Of a stretch of 64,000 bases of DNA, positions 62,393 through 64,000 are shown one piece after another. Both the position numbers and the translations under genes were made by a program. The DNA comes from Liolophura sinensis. Its lineage: Eukaryota > Mollusca > Polyplacophora > Chitonida > Chitonidae. Below the pieces are notes generated by a model. It saw nothing but the letters and a program-made list of their open reading frames with translations, was not told where the DNA came from and did not search any database. Numbering within the stretch: position 1 is the stretch's first letter; every line of letters begins with the position of its first letter. The stretch covers positions 31,277,830 to 31,341,829 of the forward strand of contig NC_088301.1 of assembly GCF_032854445.1 (NCBI RefSeq), read 5' to 3'.

Positions 62393-62970
62393 ATAACTTT
62401 GGGGACATAGCCTCCTGCCTTGACAATCTTACTACTCCTTCGTTTAATGTTGCAGCTCTTTTACTCCAATAATGTTGGGCGTCTTCATAGACTGTCCAGA
62501 ACCTACGAAGTGGCACTGTAGCTCCTGTTATAATGGATTTGTATATCTCACTAACTGTTACTATAACAAAACGACACATTTGCAACGCTTAGTCTTGTCA
62601 GCATTAGTAATTTAGCATTTCTACTTGAAATATCTCATTAGTTTGGGTTTTTGAACCATTTTATCCAGCTATTGGAGAATCTTAAGTCAGGTGCAGTTAG
62701 ATTCGCTCGGTGAGATATTGCTAGAAAGTCAACCAGTGTTATATTTCTATGAGATTGTGGTCGAACCCATGTCCTGGAAACGCATGCAAAAATTAGCTGA
62801 TACAAAAAGTTGTAGTAAGTAATGTTGTAAGGGGGAGGGGGAGGGGAGGGGGAGGGGAGGGGCGCATGGATATAGAGGATTGATTAATCCTGAATGACTC
62901 CAGTCAGCTCTATGAAAAAAATGGTCATCACAGTCGTATACGTTTAGCGTCTGACATTTTGTTTACACAG
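62393..62970. other. Intron 1, 3' end
   Basis: Probably includes the 5' untranslated part of the Naiad-type element (boundary not found), the GGGGA microsatellite and the branch/acceptor region of exon 2. Confidence 0.4.
62829..62862 (+). repeat. (GGGGA)n-type G-rich microsatellite
   Basis: Repeated GGGGGA / GGGGA units over about 34 bp, 110 bp upstream of exon 2 of the GPCR and 440 bp from the coding start of the Naiad-type element. Candidate G-quadruplex. Confidence 0.9.
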
Positions 62971-63131
62971 GAAACCTGTTGGTGCTCTTTGTAATCTTAC
63001 GAAACATCCGAATGCGGTCTCGGACGAACTTCTTCCTGGCAAACCTGGCATTGGCAGATCTGTGTGTGGGGCTCTTCTGTGTCTTCCCCAATATGTCGAC
63101 TTTCCTCTCTCCTACCTGGATTCTTGGCAGG
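62971..63131 (+). CDS. Peptide GPCR (trissin-receptor-like), coding exon 2: end of TM1, TM2, ECL1
   Basis: Second coding exon of the receptor that begins at 4625. It is preceded by TTTACACAG and followed by a perfect GTAAGT donor at 63132. The 161 bases plus the carried base give 54 codons. They encode the end of TM1 (G61 N62 L L V), a basic first intracellular loop (RNIRMRSRTN) and TM2 with the family motif LANLALADLCVGLF. Asp90 is the conserved TM2 acidic residue. ECL1 contains a Trp (SPTW), then WILGR. The exon ends in phase 0. From memory, the run FFLANLALADLCVGLFCV and the QNLS/PNMS-like ECL1 resemble arthropod trissin receptors more than other peptide receptors. That subtype call would need a phylogeny. 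Confidence 0.88.
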
Positions 63132-63461
63132 GTAAGTTCGACATCTGAACAGACTGGCTTGACGATAATTCTGTAGATACCATTTTCCGCCCACTTATCT
63201 ATGAAATCATCCATCATCTTGTTAGGGAACGAAAACGATTACTATAATATCAATATATTTCTCTACGAAATAACAAGTATTTTTAAATGTTTCCAACAGA
63301 CCTAAGCCAGTTGTATTACTCTTGTGTCTGGTAGACGGCTTAAGCTTATATTAATGAAGAGGCGCTAAGCGGAGCTTGTAACGGGGATGGACTTGAAGGC
63401 CGTCTGGGCCGCACACTGGCTTTGCCTTTCCTTTGAGAAATCTTCCTTTGTTGCTTTTCAG

Positions 63462-64000
63462 GCGATGTGTAAAGTATATTACTTCGTACACCAGATGAGT
63501 TACACGGCCTCCATCACTCTTCTCACTGTCATTTCCATGGAGAGGTACTTGGCCATTATGCATCCGCTCAAAGCACAGCGTCTGATTACGAAACGTAAGC
63601 TGAGGGCAGCTTTGGTTGTCATATGGCTACTCTCGGCAGCATACAACGTGCCTCAGCTAATCATGTTTGACACTGTCTACTTTCCCGATGGCGATGTCAC
63701 CTTTTGCTACACCACCGTTCAGGTGGTGGATATGAGAGTGTACCACACGGCGAATTTTGTCATCTGGTACGTTCTGCCGCTTATGCTCATGTCGTTTGTC
63801 TACACGCGGATATCTATCATTCTGTGGAGAACGAGTGGTCGAGGGCATTTTACTATCCGCCGCTGGCAGGGACCCAGAGGAGCAAACCACCTCCATTAAT
63901 CTTCACAGTATGACCTATTCACCTCTTCCATTGAGGATCTCGTTCAAGAAAAACTGCAATGAGTGCACGTATCTGAAAGAAAACGAACTCAACAACAAGG
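63462..64000 (+). CDS. Peptide GPCR (trissin-receptor-like), coding exon 3: TM3-TM5 and ICL3, partial, with apparent frameshift
   Basis: Third coding exon, entered in phase 0 after TTGCTTTTCAG; intron 2 is only 330 bp. It opens with A-M-C-K, the conserved TM3 cysteine (Cys117). It then gives FVHQMSYTASI in TM3, the E-R-Y form of the DRY motif (141-143), and HPLKA in ICL2. TM4 ends in a proline-containing segment (NVPQL). ECL2 has Cys196 (FCY), the disulfide partner of Cys117. TM5 contains the conserved proline (YVLPLMLM) and ends YTRISIILWR. Shortly after LWRTS the frame closes at 63897. The reading frame one base further on is open from the same place to the window end and has a hydrophilic, ICL3-like composition (ends ..CTYLKENELNNK). 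A single-base indel near 63831-63850 is the simplest reading: assembly error, allele lesion or early pseudogenisation. TM6 and TM7 lie beyond the window. Confidence 0.85.

Noticed and set aside
63895-63912. Splice acceptor CTTCACAG before 63911 as the start of a fourth GPCR exon
   Set aside because: There is no donor in the few dozen bases after TM5 and such an intron would be too short. The open frame simply runs through, so a frameshift is simpler.

Overview
This is animal nuclear DNA. The genes are split, the sequence is AT-rich, and it is dense with tRNA-derived SINEs ending in AAATA tails, MITE-like elements, minisatellites and a decayed Penelope-like retroelement. The SINE type (3' half ending 'acggcgtaaaacaccaatcaaataaataaa' style, minus strand reading 'attggtgttttacgccgt'), a Naiad-type retroelement and a trissin-receptor-like GPCR together suggest a lophotrochozoan invertebrate, probably a mollusc or a close relative. 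The species cannot be named from the window.

The central reading is that nearly the whole window is one gene on the plus strand. A class A peptide GPCR begins at an ATG at 4625. Its first exon (4625-4805) encodes a short N-terminus with two N-glycosylation sequons and most of TM1, and stops after the first base of a glycine codon at a GTAAGT donor. The matching phase-1 acceptor is at 62970/62971, where the next two bases (GA) complete the glycine and TM1 continues as G-N-L-L-V. Exon 2 (62971-63131) carries TM2; exon 3 (from 63462) carries TM3 to TM5 and runs off the window in the third intracellular loop, after an apparent one-base frameshift near 63831-63850. Intron 1 is therefore about 58.2 kb. 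A strong TATA box lies at 4196-4205.

Region by region: 1-4190 is upstream DNA with small tandem repeats and SINEs. 4806-12100 is the start of intron 1, mostly unique sequence, with one diverged copy (7206-7855) of a segment that also lies upstream of the gene (3193-3916). 13.2-22.5 kb is packed with tandem arrays: 34-bp, 221-bp, 51-bp and 43-bp units (the last two share a core and the 43-bp array has higher-order structure) and a 101-bp array split by a SINE. 23.7-36.6 kb is mostly unique with microsatellites, a 37-bp array and scattered repeats. 36.6-46 kb has many SINEs, a dead Ty3/Gypsy gag-protease remnant (41070-41640, minus) and a 29-bp array. 46-56.6 kb is mostly unique, with a MITE and a near-perfect AT-centred inverted repeat. 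56.6-59.4 kb holds three related, apparently decayed cassettes for a small secreted Cys-containing peptide (minus). 59.7-62.4 kb is a dead Naiad-type Penelope-like element (minus) with its GIY-YIG endonuclease upstream of the reverse transcriptase.

Apart from the GPCR, nothing in the window looks like an intact functional gene. All other coding traces are transposon-derived or visibly broken.
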